DNA of 64,000 bases from JAFGRU01 sp963665915 (GCA_963665915.2 CAXXSG010000007.1:62001-126000), one strand, 5' to 3'; positions 1 to 8,269 are shown, counted from the first letter of the stretch. Program-made: numbers and translations. The notes: a model not told the origin generated them from the letters alone.

Positions 1-234
1 CGACAGCCTTTTGGATTCCTGGTTCTCGGTATTTTTATCATCATTGTCGTTGTCGCCAAGCCGGAAATTTTTATTTTTTCTATTTTTTTCGCTTATATGG
101 TGTCCGGCCCGATCCTCTACCTGATGAGATTCCTGCGCTGGCGGAAAAGGCCACAGAGCGAAAAGATGCTGAAGGAAAAAGCACAGAGCGAAAAGATACT
201 GAAGGAAAAAGCACAGAGCGAAAAAACTGCTTGA
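1..234 (+). CDS. pssA: CDP-diacylglycerol--serine O-phosphatidyltransferase, C-terminal part (partial)
   Basis: The frame is open from base 1 to TGA at 232-234, giving 77 residues of an integral membrane protein. It has two hydrophobic segments (about residues 5-18 and 23-41) and then a very basic, Lys/Glu-rich tail. The assignment to PssA, which makes phosphatidylserine, rests on membrane topology and on the position directly upstream of leuA, where Geobacter-type genomes carry psd-pssA; the catalytic CDP-alcohol motif lies outside the window. The tail repeats KEKAQSEK because the DNA holds 30-bp tandem repeats at 152-225. The stop codon overlaps the -35 box of the next promoter. Confidence 0.6.
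   Translation, partial: RQPFGFLVLGIFIIIVVVAKPEIFIFSIFFAYMVSGPILYLMRFLRWRKRPQSEKMLKEKAQSEKILKEKAQSEKTA
152..225 (+). repeat. 30-bp in-frame tandem repeat in the pssA tail
   Basis: Two nearly identical 30-bp units (152-181 and 182-211, one base different) and a partial third (212-225) encode repeated Lys/Glu-rich decapeptides at the C-terminus. A unit length divisible by three keeps the frame, so copy number can vary without breaking the protein. Confidence 0.8.
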
Positions 235-261
235 CAAAGCTCAGGCCGGTTTGTTTACTAT
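231..261 (+). promoter_or_regulatory. Candidate sigma-70 promoter of the leuA T-box transcript
   Basis: TTGACA at 231-236 and TACTAT at 256-261 are separated by 19 bp, slightly longer than the ideal 17. They lie about 25 bp before the first T-box stem. The -35 box overlaps the pssA stop codon. Seen by motif only. Confidence 0.45.
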
Positions 262-285
262 AAGCTTAGTTTTCAACAAAAGCAT

Positions 286-547
286 TGAAGAGGAGTAGTA
301 GACTTTTCTCCTGTCTCAGAGAGCCGGTGGTCGCTGCGAACCGGTACAGAAAAAAGTTGAACTCGCCTCCGAGCTGTGAAAATGAACATGCGGGATTGCA
401 GGCGTAAGCCTGTTGCCGCACTGCTAGTTTTCATCGTGATCCTGCGTTAACGGAAAAATGGAGAATCTCCCCCGGGAGATTGAACCAGGGTGGTACCGCG
501 AAATCGAAAAGCTTTCGCCCCTGTAGAGGGCGGAAGCTTTTTTTATT
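286..547 (+). ncRNA. T-box leader (tRNA-Leu sensing) upstream of leuA
   Basis: The leader has the T-box signature AGGGTGGTACCGCG at 487-500, whose GGTGG-type bulge pairs with the uncharged tRNA acceptor end. It is followed at once by an intrinsic terminator. The stem I region lies at about 286-420, and GAACTCGCC at 359-367 puts a CTC leucine codon in the expected specifier position. When tRNA-Leu is uncharged the antiterminator should form and leuA be transcribed. T-box leaders are mainly Gram-positive, but leuA T-boxes are known in Geobacter-type deltaproteobacteria. The T-box identity is firm; the exact specifier bulge is inferred without folding. Confidence 0.9.
508..547 (+). terminator. 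T-box attenuator terminator
   Basis: The stem AAAGCTTTCGCCC (508-520) pairs with GGGCGGAAGCTTT (528-540) around a 7-base loop and is followed by a T-rich run. It starts 8 bases after the T-box sequence, so it is mutually exclusive with the antiterminator. Confidence 0.88.
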
Positions 548-550
548 TGA

Positions 551-730
551 AGCCTGGACTATGCATGAAGACTTTTGCTGCAACTGCCGATTACATGTCA
601 TCTTGCGCCGTGCTCGTTCCTTGTGCTTCGACGTACAGCAAGTACGCCTGCAGCGCGCGTCACTGTGCTTGGCGCGACCTGACTTGTACTTGGCTGTTTC
701 GCGACAAAGCCTCATGAATAACCCCGGCTG
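551..730. repeat. Dispersed repeat R1, copy A
   Basis: About 180 bp. The left end, GCCTGGACTATGCATGAAG, is complementary in outline to the right end, TCATGAATAACCCCGGC, and there are further internal inverted segments such as GTACAGCAAGTAC. Related copies lie at 2351, 2671, 23503 and, in reverse, 47498. It sits between the T-box terminator and the leuA start, so it is transcribed as a long 5' leader segment. Confidence 0.85.
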
Positions 731-804
731 GAAACGGATGGGGAACAGAAAAAAAGATTATCATTTATTTATAAAGTGAACCTTAGTAAAGAAAGGAAAA
801 AGTC

Positions 805-2346
805 ATGAGCCAGGAAGATACCATCCGGATTTTTGACACCACCCTGAGGGACGGGGAGCAGGCGCCTTCAGCAAGCATGAATGTGGACGAAAAACTGCGC
901 ATTGCCCACCAGCTCGAAAGGCTGAATGTGGATATCATGGAGGCCGGTTTTCCCATCGCATCGGAAGGCGATTTCGAGGCCGTGAAAAAGATCGCGCAGA
1001 CCATCCAGACATGTGAGATCGCCGGACTCTGCCGGGCCAGCTCCAAGGATATCGACCGTGCCTGGGAAGCCCTTAAATATGCCGGGGAGAGAGGGCGCAT
1101 CCACACCTTTATCGCCACCAGCGACGTGCACATGAAATACAAGCTGAAGATGAGCGAGAATGAGGTCATCGAAAGAGCCGTGGTCGCCGTAAAGCGCGCC
1201 GCCGGCTATACTCCCAACGTCGAGTTCTCCGCCGAGGATGCGGCGCGCAGCCGCCTGCCGTTCCTGGCCAAGGTGGTCGAGGCGGTGATCGACGCTGGAG
1301 CGCGGACCGTCAACATTCCCGATACCGTGGGCTACACCATCCCCTCGGAATTCACGAAAATAATCACCTATCTCCGGGAAAATGTGCCCAATATCGAGCG
1401 CGCCGTTCTCTCGGTGCATTGCCATAACGACCTCGGCCTTGCCGTGGCCAACTCGCTGGCCGCTATCGAAGCGGGCGTCCGCCAGGTCGAGTGCACCATC
1501 AACGGCATCGGCGAGAGGGCCGGAAACTGCTCCATGGAAGAAGTGGTGATGGCGTTGAATGTCCGGCAGGATATCCTGCCCTATAAAACCAACGTCGACA
1601 CCCGGCATATTTACCCGTCCAGCAAGCTCCTCTCGAGTATTACCGGCATCATGGTGCAGCCCAACAAGGCCATTGTCGGGGCCAACGCTTTTGCCCACGA
1701 GGCGGGTATCCATCAGCACGGGATGATGGTGGAAAAAACGACCTACGAAATCATGACCCCCGAATCGATCGGTCTGCATCAGAGCAAGCTGGTGCTGGGC
1801 AAGCACTCGGGGCGGCATGCCTTCAATCAGCGTCTGGAGAACCTCGGCTACCAACTGAAGCCGGAGGATATGGAAAAAACCTTCGTGCGCTTTAAATCCC
1901 TGGCCGACAAAAAGAAGGAAATTTTTGACGAAGACCTGGACGCCATTGTCGCCGATGAAATCATCCGCGCTCCGGAGAAGTTCAAACTCATTCAGATGAA
2001 TGTCACCTCAGGCTCCTTTGCCGCGCCCACCGCCACTGTGGAGATGGAAATCAACAACAAGATCCGCAAAATGGCGGTTATCGGCGACGGCCCCGTGGAT
2101 GCTACCTTCAAGGCCATCAGAAAACTGGTCAAAAGCAAAGCGAACCTGCTGCATTTTGCTGTCGGCGCCATTACCGGGGGTACGGATGCCCAGGGCGAGG
2201 CCACGGTCCGCCTTGAGGAGAACGGCCGCGAAGTGCTCGGGCAGGGCGCTCATCCGGATATTATCGTCGCCAGCGCCAAGGCTTACATCAACGCGCTGAA
2301 CCGGCTCGAAACCCGAAAGGACACGCGCCAGCATGCCACGTTGTAA
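805..2346 (+). CDS. leuA: 2-isopropylmalate synthase
   Basis: First committed step of leucine synthesis: condenses 2-ketoisovalerate and acetyl-CoA to 2-isopropylmalate in the cytoplasm. The 513 residues match the usual length. The HMGL-like TIM barrel opens with TTLRDGEQ (residues 12-19) and carries the metal-binding HCHNDLG (about 203-209) and NGIGERAGN (from 233). The last ~125 residues form the LeuA regulatory domain that binds leucine in this family. ATG 805 is preceded by GAAAGGAAAAA. The gene is under the T-box leader and followed by 570 bp of repeats before leuC, so co-transcription with leuCD is uncertain. Confidence 0.96.
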   Translation: MSQEDTIRIFDTTLRDGEQAPSASMNVDEKLRIAHQLERLNVDIMEAGFPIASEGDFEAVKKIAQTIQTCEIAGLCRASSKDIDRAWEALKYAGERGRIHTFIATSDVHMKYKLKMSENEVIERAVVAVKRAAGYTPNVEFSAEDAARSRLPFLAKVVEAVIDAGARTVNIPDTVGYTIPSEFTKIITYLRENVPNIERAVLSVHCHNDLGLAVANSLAAIEAGVRQVECTINGIGERAGNCSMEEVVMALNVRQDILPYKTNVDTRHIYPSSKLLSSITGIMVQPNKAIVGANAFAHEAGIHQHGMMVEKTTYEIMTPESIGLHQSKLVLGKHSGRHAFNQRLENLGYQLKPEDMEKTFVRFKSLADKKKEIFDEDLDAIVADEIIRAPEKFKLIQMNVTSGSFAAPTATVEMEINNKIRKMAVIGDGPVDATFKAIRKLVKSKANLLHFAVGAITGGTDAQGEATVRLEENGREVLGQGAHPDIIVASAKAYINALNRLETRKDTRQHATL

Positions 2347-2350
2347 GGTA

Positions 2351-2529
2351 ACCCGGATTATTCATGGAGACTTCTGCTGCAACCGTCAATTGCACACCAT
2401 TTCAAGCCGTGTTCGCTCCTTGCTCTTTGACATACAAGAAGTACGACTGCAGAGCACGTCCCTGTGCTTGGCTTGATCTGACGCACACTTTCCGGTTTCG
2501 CGACAAAGCCTCATAAATAACCCGGGTTA
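2351..2529. repeat. Dispersed repeat R1, copy B
   Basis: Full-length copy, with ACCCGGATTATTCATG at the left and ATAAATAACCCGGGTTA at the right as near-perfect terminal inverted repeats. It begins 5 bp after the leuA stop and may act as the 3' end hairpin of the leuA message. Confidence 0.87.
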
Positions 2530-2622
2530 ATCAACTGGTATTTCATGTGATTTTGTTGTAAAAATGCTGGAAAAAATAAATCTTATAGGGTTTTAAAAAA
2601 CGAGGGTTTGGTCCTCAGACAA

Positions 2623-2867
2623 GGTGCTCGATTTTTGAGAAACGGAGCATATGAAAATATGTGAGTACCAGCCCGGATTATTCATGAATACTTTTGCTGC
2701 AACCGCCAATTGCGCGTCATCTCAAGCCGTGCTCCCTTCTTGCTCTTCGACGTACTGCAAGTACGCCTGCAGAGCAACTCGCTGTGCTTGGCTTGATCTG
2801 ACGCATACTTGACGCTTTCGCGACAAAGCCTCATGAAAAAACCGGGCTAAAAAAATCGTGCAACACC
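2623..2867. repeat. Inverted repeat split by R1 copy C
   Basis: GGTGCTCGATTTTT (2623-2636) and AAAAATCGTGCAACACC (2851-2867) are imperfect inverted partners. The 180-bp R1 copy C lies exactly between them. Without R1 they would form a hairpin with a loop of about 35 bases, so R1 appears to have inserted into an older palindromic element. Confidence 0.5.
2671..2849. repeat. Dispersed repeat R1, copy C
   Basis: Full-length copy from GCCCGGATTATTCATGA to TCATGAAAAAACCGGGC, direct orientation relative to copies A and B. It lies in the leuC leader, 68 bp before the leuC start. Confidence 0.87.
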
Positions 2868-2917
2868 GTATGAGGGGCAAGGACGAAGTTTCTTAAAAGC
2901 CTGCTGAAGGAGTTGAG

Positions 2918-4198
2918 ATGGGAAAGACCATAGCCGAAAAGATTTTCGACGCGCATTTGCGCGACACCCCATTTCCGGGGACCATGGTCCTGGATATCGA
3001 CCGTGTTTTTTGCCACGAGATCACCACCCCGGTGGCGGTCTGTGACCTCGAAGCGCGGGGTAAGGATAGGGTTTTCGATCCCGATAAGATCAAGGCGGTC
3101 ATCGACCACGTGACCCCCTCCAAGGACAGCAAAACCGCCCTCCAGGCGAAAATTATCCGCGACTGGGCCGGTCGCCACGAGATCAAGGATTTTTTCGATA
3201 TCGGCCGCAACGGTGTCTGTCATGCACTATTCCCTGAAAAGGGCTACATCCGCCCAGGGTTTACGGTCATCATGGGTGACAGCCATACCTGCACCCACGG
3301 GGCTTTTGGGGCCTTTGCCGCGGGCGTGGGAACCACCGACCTCGAAGTCGGCATTCTCAAAGGTGTCTGTGCCTTTCGTAGTCCGCAGACCATCCGCATC
3401 CGCCTTGTGGGCAAACTCGCGCCTGGGGTGTATGCCAAGGATGTGATTCTCCACGTCATCGGCCAGATCGGCGTTCGCGGTGCCACCGACCGGGTGATGG
3501 AGTTCGTCGGGCCGGTGATCGATGACATGTCCATGGATTCGCGCATGACGATTTCCAACATGGCCATCGAGGCAGGCGGGACTTCCGGTATCTGCCTTCC
3601 CGATCGGGTGACCGCCGAATATCTCTGGCCGTTCATTCAGGGGGATTACTCAAGCGTCGACAGCGCTGTTGACGCTTTCCGCAAATGGCATTCCGATGTG
3701 GACGCGGTTTACGAAAAAGAACACGTTTTCGATGTCTCCAACCTTGAGCCCCAGGTGACTTTCGATTACAAGCCGGACTGTGTCAAGCCGGTGGGCGAGC
3801 TGGCAGGGACCCGGATTGACCAGGTCTACATCGGGACCTGCACCAACGGCCGCCTCGAGGACCTGCGCGTTGCCGCTGAAATTCTCAAAGGGAAGCAGAT
3901 CGCCGATCACGTGCGCGGGATCGTTTCTCCGGCCACGCCCCAGATCTTCAAGGATGCCCTGGCCGAGGGCATCATCGATATTTTCATGGAGTCGGGTTTC
4001 TGCGTGACCAACCCGACCTGCGGCGCCTGCCTCGGCATGAGCAACGGGGTCCTGGCCGAAGGGGAGGCCTGTGCTTCTACCAGCAACCGCAATTTCGTCG
4101 GCCGCATGGGCAAGGGGGGAATGGTTCACCTGATGAGCCCGGCCACGGCCGCGGCAACCGCCGTGACAGGGGTTATCACCGACCCCAGATCCATTTGA
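2918..4198 (+). CDS. leuC: 3-isopropylmalate dehydratase, large subunit
   Basis: Isomerises 2- to 3-isopropylmalate together with LeuD, using a [4Fe-4S] cluster. The 426 residues fit the LeuC/HacA class. The three cluster cysteines are visible: C308 in IGTCTNGR, and C368 and C371 in NPTCGACLG. MGDSHTCTHGAFG is the aconitase-family substrate loop. ATG 2918 follows AAGGAGTTGAG, an excellent ribosome site. leuD starts 37 bp downstream, so the two subunits are co-expressed. Confidence 0.96.
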   Translation: MGKTIAEKIFDAHLRDTPFPGTMVLDIDRVFCHEITTPVAVCDLEARGKDRVFDPDKIKAVIDHVTPSKDSKTALQAKIIRDWAGRHEIKDFFDIGRNGVCHALFPEKGYIRPGFTVIMGDSHTCTHGAFGAFAAGVGTTDLEVGILKGVCAFRSPQTIRIRLVGKLAPGVYAKDVILHVIGQIGVRGATDRVMEFVGPVIDDMSMDSRMTISNMAIEAGGTSGICLPDRVTAEYLWPFIQGDYSSVDSAVDAFRKWHSDVDAVYEKEHVFDVSNLEPQVTFDYKPDCVKPVGELAGTRIDQVYIGTCTNGRLEDLRVAAEILKGKQIADHVRGIVSPATPQIFKDALAEGIIDIFMESGFCVTNPTCGACLGMSNGVLAEGEACASTSNRNFVGRMGKGGMVHLMSPATAAATAVTGVITDPRSI

Positions 4199-4235
4199 AG
4201 ATTTTTCAGTTGAAATAATAGGGGGTAATCACATT

Positions 4236-4766
4236 ATGGCAAGAAACTTCAGCGGTCCGGCCATCTTTCTCGACCGGTCCGATATCAATACCGATGAAAT
4301 CATTCCCGCACGTTACCTGACCGAAGTTACCAAGGAGGCTCTCAAGCCTTACCTGTTGGAGGATTTCAAGATCGCGGGTTTCGACCCCAAAGGGGAGGCG
4401 CTGGCAAAGGCCAGGGTCGTGCTCAGCCGCAGCAACTTCGGCTGCGGCTCCTCGCGGGAGCACGCGGCCTGGGTTTTCGAGGTCAACGGCATTTACACGG
4501 TTATCGCCGAGAGTTTTTCCCGCATTTTCCGGCAGAACATGTTCAACTGCGGGATGCTGGCGATCGAGCTGTCCCAGGAGAAGATGGATCGTCTCTTCGC
4601 TCTGGGAGCGGGAAAAGAGGTGTACATCACCGTGGACCTGAAGACTTGTCAGCTTTCGGCGGATGTGAATGGGGAGGTGGAAACCTTCGCTTTCGATATC
4701 AGTGAGTTTGACAAGGCTCTGGTTGAGGCCGGGGGCTGGGTGGAGTTTGCCGACCAGAGGTATTGA
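4236..4766 (+). CDS. leuD: 3-isopropylmalate dehydratase, small subunit
   Basis: Swivel domain of the isopropylmalate isomerase. It is 176 residues and has GCGSSREHAAW (from about residue 69), the loop that completes the active site with LeuC. FLDRSDINTDEIIPARYL near the start is the family N-terminal signature. It follows leuC closely and is closed by a strong terminator. The next pathway gene, leuB, does not follow. Confidence 0.96.
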   Translation: MARNFSGPAIFLDRSDINTDEIIPARYLTEVTKEALKPYLLEDFKIAGFDPKGEALAKARVVLSRSNFGCGSSREHAAWVFEVNGIYTVIAESFSRIFRQNMFNCGMLAIELSQEKMDRLFALGAGKEVYITVDLKTCQLSADVNGEVETFAFDISEFDKALVEAGGWVEFADQRY

Positions 4767-4794
4767 GCCGTATTTAAACTTTTTACTGTAATCG

Positions 4795-4832
4795 AAAAGC
4801 CCGAAGAGAGTTCTTCTCTTTGGGCTTTTTAG
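4795..4832 (+). terminator. Intrinsic terminator after leuD
   Basis: The stem AAAAGCCCGAAGAGA pairs with TTCTCTTTGGGCTTTT around a GTTC loop and ends in T-rich sequence, 29 bp after the leuD stop. It ends the leu transcript. Confidence 0.9.
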
Positions 4833-4842
4833 TTTTAAAACC

Positions 4843-5000
4843 CATGGGTTGCGCTCCCTGACGTCGCCTTCTTTCTTTTTACTCCAAAAAGAAAGAAGCA
4901 AAGAAAAGGGTGCCCAGCGACTTGCCCTTCGGGTTCCCTGCGCTACGCGGCCGTTTTGAGGACGGTCAGAAACTCGCATAGGAGCCTGTCGAGCTTGGGG
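4843..5000. repeat. Hairpin-bearing intergenic repeat
   Basis: CTTCTTTCTTTTTACTCC followed by AAAAAGAAAGAAG makes a strong hairpin (about 4868-4898) next to GGGTGCCCAGCGACTTGCCC. A similar arrangement (hairpin arms CTACTTTCTTTTG and CAAAAGAAAGTAG beside a GGGTGCC motif) occurs in reverse at 44150-44290. No ORF here looks coding. Confidence 0.55.
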
Positions 5001-5172
5001 AATCGTAAAAAAAAAGTGGGAAATCGAGAACAGGTTTTTCCAAATTTGAGAACGAATAGCGGGACTATTTGTCGAAAATTTGGGGAAATATGGTCCGATT
5101 TACCGGTTTTGCAATAGATTCATCCTAAGCTCAACAGAATCCTTCTGGCTCAAACAGCTTGCCCGTCTTTTT

Positions 5173-5336
5173 CTCAAAACGTCCTCTTCGCTCCGGCTGC
5201 ATCGAATGGGGAGAAAGTCCATAAACACCTTTCAGGAAGTTTCCTCAAAACGGCCCTTCCGCTCCGAATTCGTCGCAATGGGGAAAGCTCAATAGCCTTT
5301 TTCAGAGTAGTGTGGTGCAAGCTTCTCGCACCACAC
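5173..5336. repeat. Imperfect 71-bp direct repeat and hairpin
   Basis: CTCAAAACGTCCTCTTCGCT at 5173 recurs as CTCAAAACGGCCCTTCCGCT at 5244, and the following bases (AATGGGGA, then AAAG) also align, giving a period of about 71 bp. The block ends in a perfect 9-bp hairpin, GTGTGGTGC (5310-5318) with GCACCACAC (5328-5336). Function unknown; no T-run follows. Together with the preceding repeat it fills the 600 bp between leuD and the next gene. Confidence 0.5.
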
Positions 5337-5440
5337 ATTTCAGCGTTTTTGATGACATCCATAGTTCGTTTGTGTCATTATTAATTCATTCTTAACTTGA
5401 TTGATCACGGATAGTTTTTTTTGACGGAAGGTTGTCGACC

Positions 5441-6925
5441 GTGAATTTTCGTAGGCAAGCCGGTCTGAGCAAATCGCTGATCCTCAAGGGGCTGCAGTGC
5501 CCCAAAGCCCTCTTCCTCACCAAAAACCGCCCCGATTTCAAGTTTCCCCCCGATCCGCAACGCGACGCCCGCTTCCAGGCAGGTTCCGAGGTCGGCATTC
5601 TTGCCCAGGACCTTTTTCCAGGCGGCACCGAAGTCCCCTTTGAAGGGTTGCGTATTTCGCAGCAGGTCGCCCGCACCCGTGAGCTGATTGAACAAGGGGC
5701 CGAAGTCATTTACGAGGCCTCCTTCGATTTCAACGGTATCTTTGTCAAGGTTGATATCCTCGTGCGCAAAGGTGCCGTATGGGAGATTCACGAGGTCAAG
5801 ATGTCCACCTCCGTCAAGGAGGTCAACCTCGACGACGTGGCGGTCCAGCATTACGTCCTGAGCCGCTGCGGCCTGCCGGTGGCGCGTTCTTTCCTCGTGC
5901 ATATCGACAATACCTATGTGCGTCGGGGGGAAATCGATGTTCACAGCTTGTTTGCGAGCGAGGACATCACTGATGAGGTGCTCAATCGTCAGGCGGCGCT
6001 GCCGGCGCTCATCGCCAGCCTGCGTGAAACCCTGCAGAGTGGCGAGCCGGATATCGACATCGGGCCGCACTGCAGCGACCCTTACGAATGTGATTTCATC
6101 CCCTATTGCTGGCAGCATATCCCGGAGGATTCGATCTTCACCCTCCGGGGGCGGGGGATCGACAAGTTTGCCTACTATCGTCAGGGGGTAGTCCGCATCG
6201 AGGATGTACCGCTCGACGCTCTCAACAGGGCTCAGCGCTTCCAGGCGGAAACCACCATCAACCAACAGGATGTTACGGAACCCGAAGCGGTGAGAGAGTT
6301 TCTCGACAGCCTCTGGTATCCTCTCTGCCATCTCGATTTCGAGACTTTCGACACGCCCGTTCCGCCTTTCGATGGGATCCGTCCTTATCAGAAAATCCCG
6401 TTTCAATATTCCCTGCACATTCAGGACAGCGCGGGCACCGAACCGGAGCATTTCGAATACCTTGCGGAGCGGGGCAGGGACCCGCGTCGTGTACTGGCTG
6501 AAAAGCTTCTTGCCGAGATTCCCGAGGATGCCTGCGTTTTGACCTACAATCAGGCGTTTGAAAAAGGGGTGCTGAGAGATCTGGCTGAGACTTTTCCCGA
6601 TCTGGCCGGGGCGCTAAAGGTGCGCATCGAGAATGTCCGCGACCTGATGGTGCCGTTTAAAAAGCGCCATATCTACCGCTGGCAGATGCGGGGTTCCTAC
6701 TCCATCAAGGCAGTTCTTCCGGCGCTGGTGCCTGATCTTTCCTACGCGGGATTGAGCATTTCGGAAGGGGGGATGGCGATGCTGGCTTATCACGAGATGT
6801 GTCAGACGGATGATTTATTTCGGCTCGCCGAGATTCGCAGTGGGCTGCTGGAGTACTGTCGGTTGGATACGCTGGCGATGGTGAGGATCTTGGGAGAGTT
6901 GGAGGGGATGGCAAGGCGTTCCTGA
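5441..6925 (+). CDS. DUF2779 domain protein with Cas4-like N-terminal region
   Basis: About 494 residues. The N-terminal half opens with LSKSLILKGLQCPKALFL and has HEVKMSTSVKE, resembling the E-x-K core of PD-(D/E)XK/Cas4-like nucleases, followed by cysteines in CSDPYECDFIPYCW. The C-terminal DUF2779 half has HLDFETF, TYNQAFEKGVL and YCRLDTLAM, which look like the acidic motifs of a DnaQ/RNase H-type exonuclease. A two-nuclease protein is inferred; no role is proven. GTG 5441 is preferred because GGAAGG (5426-5431) is 9 bases upstream; a TTG at 5432 sits too close to it. A small remnant resembling its 3' end lies near 9475. Confidence 0.8.
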   Translation: MNFRRQAGLSKSLILKGLQCPKALFLTKNRPDFKFPPDPQRDARFQAGSEVGILAQDLFPGGTEVPFEGLRISQQVARTRELIEQGAEVIYEASFDFNGIFVKVDILVRKGAVWEIHEVKMSTSVKEVNLDDVAVQHYVLSRCGLPVARSFLVHIDNTYVRRGEIDVHSLFASEDITDEVLNRQAALPALIASLRETLQSGEPDIDIGPHCSDPYECDFIPYCWQHIPEDSIFTLRGRGIDKFAYYRQGVVRIEDVPLDALNRAQRFQAETTINQQDVTEPEAVREFLDSLWYPLCHLDFETFDTPVPPFDGIRPYQKIPFQYSLHIQDSAGTEPEHFEYLAERGRDPRRVLAEKLLAEIPEDACVLTYNQAFEKGVLRDLAETFPDLAGALKVRIENVRDLMVPFKKRHIYRWQMRGSYSIKAVLPALVPDLSYAGLSISEGGMAMLAYHEMCQTDDLFRLAEIRSGLLEYCRLDTLAMVRILGELEGMARRS

Positions 6926-6992
6926 TTTTAATGATTATCTTTTTGGGGGACTGATCATGTGTCCCTGTACTTCTCAAAAGGGAGGAATTTTT

Positions 6993-7655
6993 ATGAAGAT
7001 GAAAACAATCTACACACTAATTTTGACCCTGGCGGTTACGAGTTTGGTCGTGTCCTGTGGCTCGGGTTCCAAAACCATTGAGAAATCAAAACTTCAGGTG
7101 CGAAAAGGGATTGCATATGAAGTCAATAAAAAGGAGCCTTTCACGGGTACGGTTACGGATGAATATACAAGCCATAAAGGCATGCAGCCATGCAAGGTTA
7201 ATCTTATCATTAACGTTAAAGACGGAAAAAGACATGGTTTGAGCATCCGCAAACAAGATGGCGAAAAAATTGTGGAGGCGATGTATGAAAATGGCCAAAA
7301 AAATGGGAAATACATTGAAAAGTACAACGATAATAAAAAATGCATCGAAGCAACTTTCAAGAACGGTAAGCTGGACGGTGAGCTGGTTGCCTATTATGGG
7401 AATGGCCAAAAAAGAAGTGTCGCCAATTTCAAGAACAACAAATTAGAAGGGCCTTGTGTGGCCTGGTATGACAATGGGCAGAAGGCAGAAGAGGGGGATT
7501 TTGTGGCGGATAAGATTGTCAAGATAACTTCATGGAAAAAAAATGGTGAAGAAATTACGAAAAAGAATGTTGTGCCGATAAAACTCAGTTTCTCATGGAC
7601 GCGCATAAATTTGCTGGGGCACCTGGCTGCGTTGGGTGATCCGCTAAAACTTTAA
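6993..7655 (+). CDS. Lipoprotein with MORN-like repeats
   Basis: ATG 6993 follows GGGAGG and starts a lipoprotein signal with lipobox LVVSC (cysteine about residue 22). The body carries three to four MORN-variant repeats of the type YENGQKNGKY, YGNGQKRSVANF and YDNGQKAEEGDF, the pattern found in the YwqK-like family often labelled antitoxin. It is probably a membrane-anchored periplasmic or outer-membrane protein. An upstream in-frame ATG at 6957 would bury the lipobox and is rejected. No partner toxin is visible nearby. Confidence 0.75.
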   Translation: MKMKTIYTLILTLAVTSLVVSCGSGSKTIEKSKLQVRKGIAYEVNKKEPFTGTVTDEYTSHKGMQPCKVNLIINVKDGKRHGLSIRKQDGEKIVEAMYENGQKNGKYIEKYNDNKKCIEATFKNGKLDGELVAYYGNGQKRSVANFKNNKLEGPCVAWYDNGQKAEEGDFVADKIVKITSWKKNGEEITKKNVVPIKLSFSWTRINLLGHLAALGDPLKL

Positions 7656-7743
7656 TGGTGTCGTCCTGACGCCCGCGATGGTTATCAAGTGGTTTGGGGA
7701 AGTTATACAGAAATTGTAAACTTGCTTGTTGGGTAAACAACGT

Positions 7744-8142
7744 ATGGGCCTGCTTGATTTTTTTCGCCGCAAGAGGAAACGGGATCGAGTCGTCGTCACG
7801 GATGATTCGGTTCTCCTGTTTAGATCCGACGGGAATCAGGAGTTCCTTCACTGGAATGATCTCTTCGAGGTTGGAATCCTCACGACGGGCGGGGGACCGT
7901 GGACACAGGACGTATCCTTTGTTCTTGTTGTCTCGGGCGGTAAGACCGGCATCTCAGTCCCGCAGGGTGCGGAGGGTACGGATACCTTCCTGGCGGCGCT
8001 GCAGAAGCTTCCTGGTTTTGACAACGAGGCAGTTATCAAAGCGATGGGCTCGACATCTGATGCCAGGTTTGTCTGTTGGCAGAGAAGTGTCCCACCGCGC
8101 GCTGCACCGGATAATGGCTCCGCCACGGAGAGTCCTGAATAG
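7744..8142 (+). CDS. Conserved protein of unknown function (intact copy of a duplicated gene)
   Basis: 132 residues beginning MGLLDFFRRKRKRDRVVVT; not recognised. It is soluble, with no signal peptide. A second, broken copy starts near 14713 and the two share DNA similarity from TTGGGTAAACAA onward, including VVVT, the DG-QEF motif and GILTT. The N-terminus could also be the in-frame TTG at 7726 or 7729; neither start has a convincing ribosome site. Isolated gene between the lipoprotein and the ankyrin gene. Confidence 0.6.
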   Translation: MGLLDFFRRKRKRDRVVVTDDSVLLFRSDGNQEFLHWNDLFEVGILTTGGGPWTQDVSFVLVVSGGKTGISVPQGAEGTDTFLAALQKLPGFDNEAVIKAMGSTSDARFVCWQRSVPPRAAPDNGSATESPE

Positions 8143-8269
8143 CCTACATAGAACGGCCCTGATTTTTGCAGGTGAGATCACAAATACTCTAATGCCAATT
8201 GGTTTTTAGTTACGTCTCTTTACATCATTTGTTCTTCAAGAGAGAACAAACGAAAGGGGGCTAAAACAC

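Noticed and set aside
152..225. CRISPR-like array
   Set aside because: The units are contiguous without spacers and encode protein in frame.
868..1854. 328-codon minus-strand ORF
   Set aside because: Antisense to leuA with no start context or domain.
5441..6925. CRISPR-associated Cas4
   Set aside because: The N-terminal resemblance is limited, the protein is far longer than Cas4, and no CRISPR array or other cas gene is present.
6993..7655. Toxin-antitoxin pair
   Set aside because: The MORN-like lipoprotein belongs to a family often labelled antitoxin, but it is a secreted lipoprotein and no toxin gene adjoins it.
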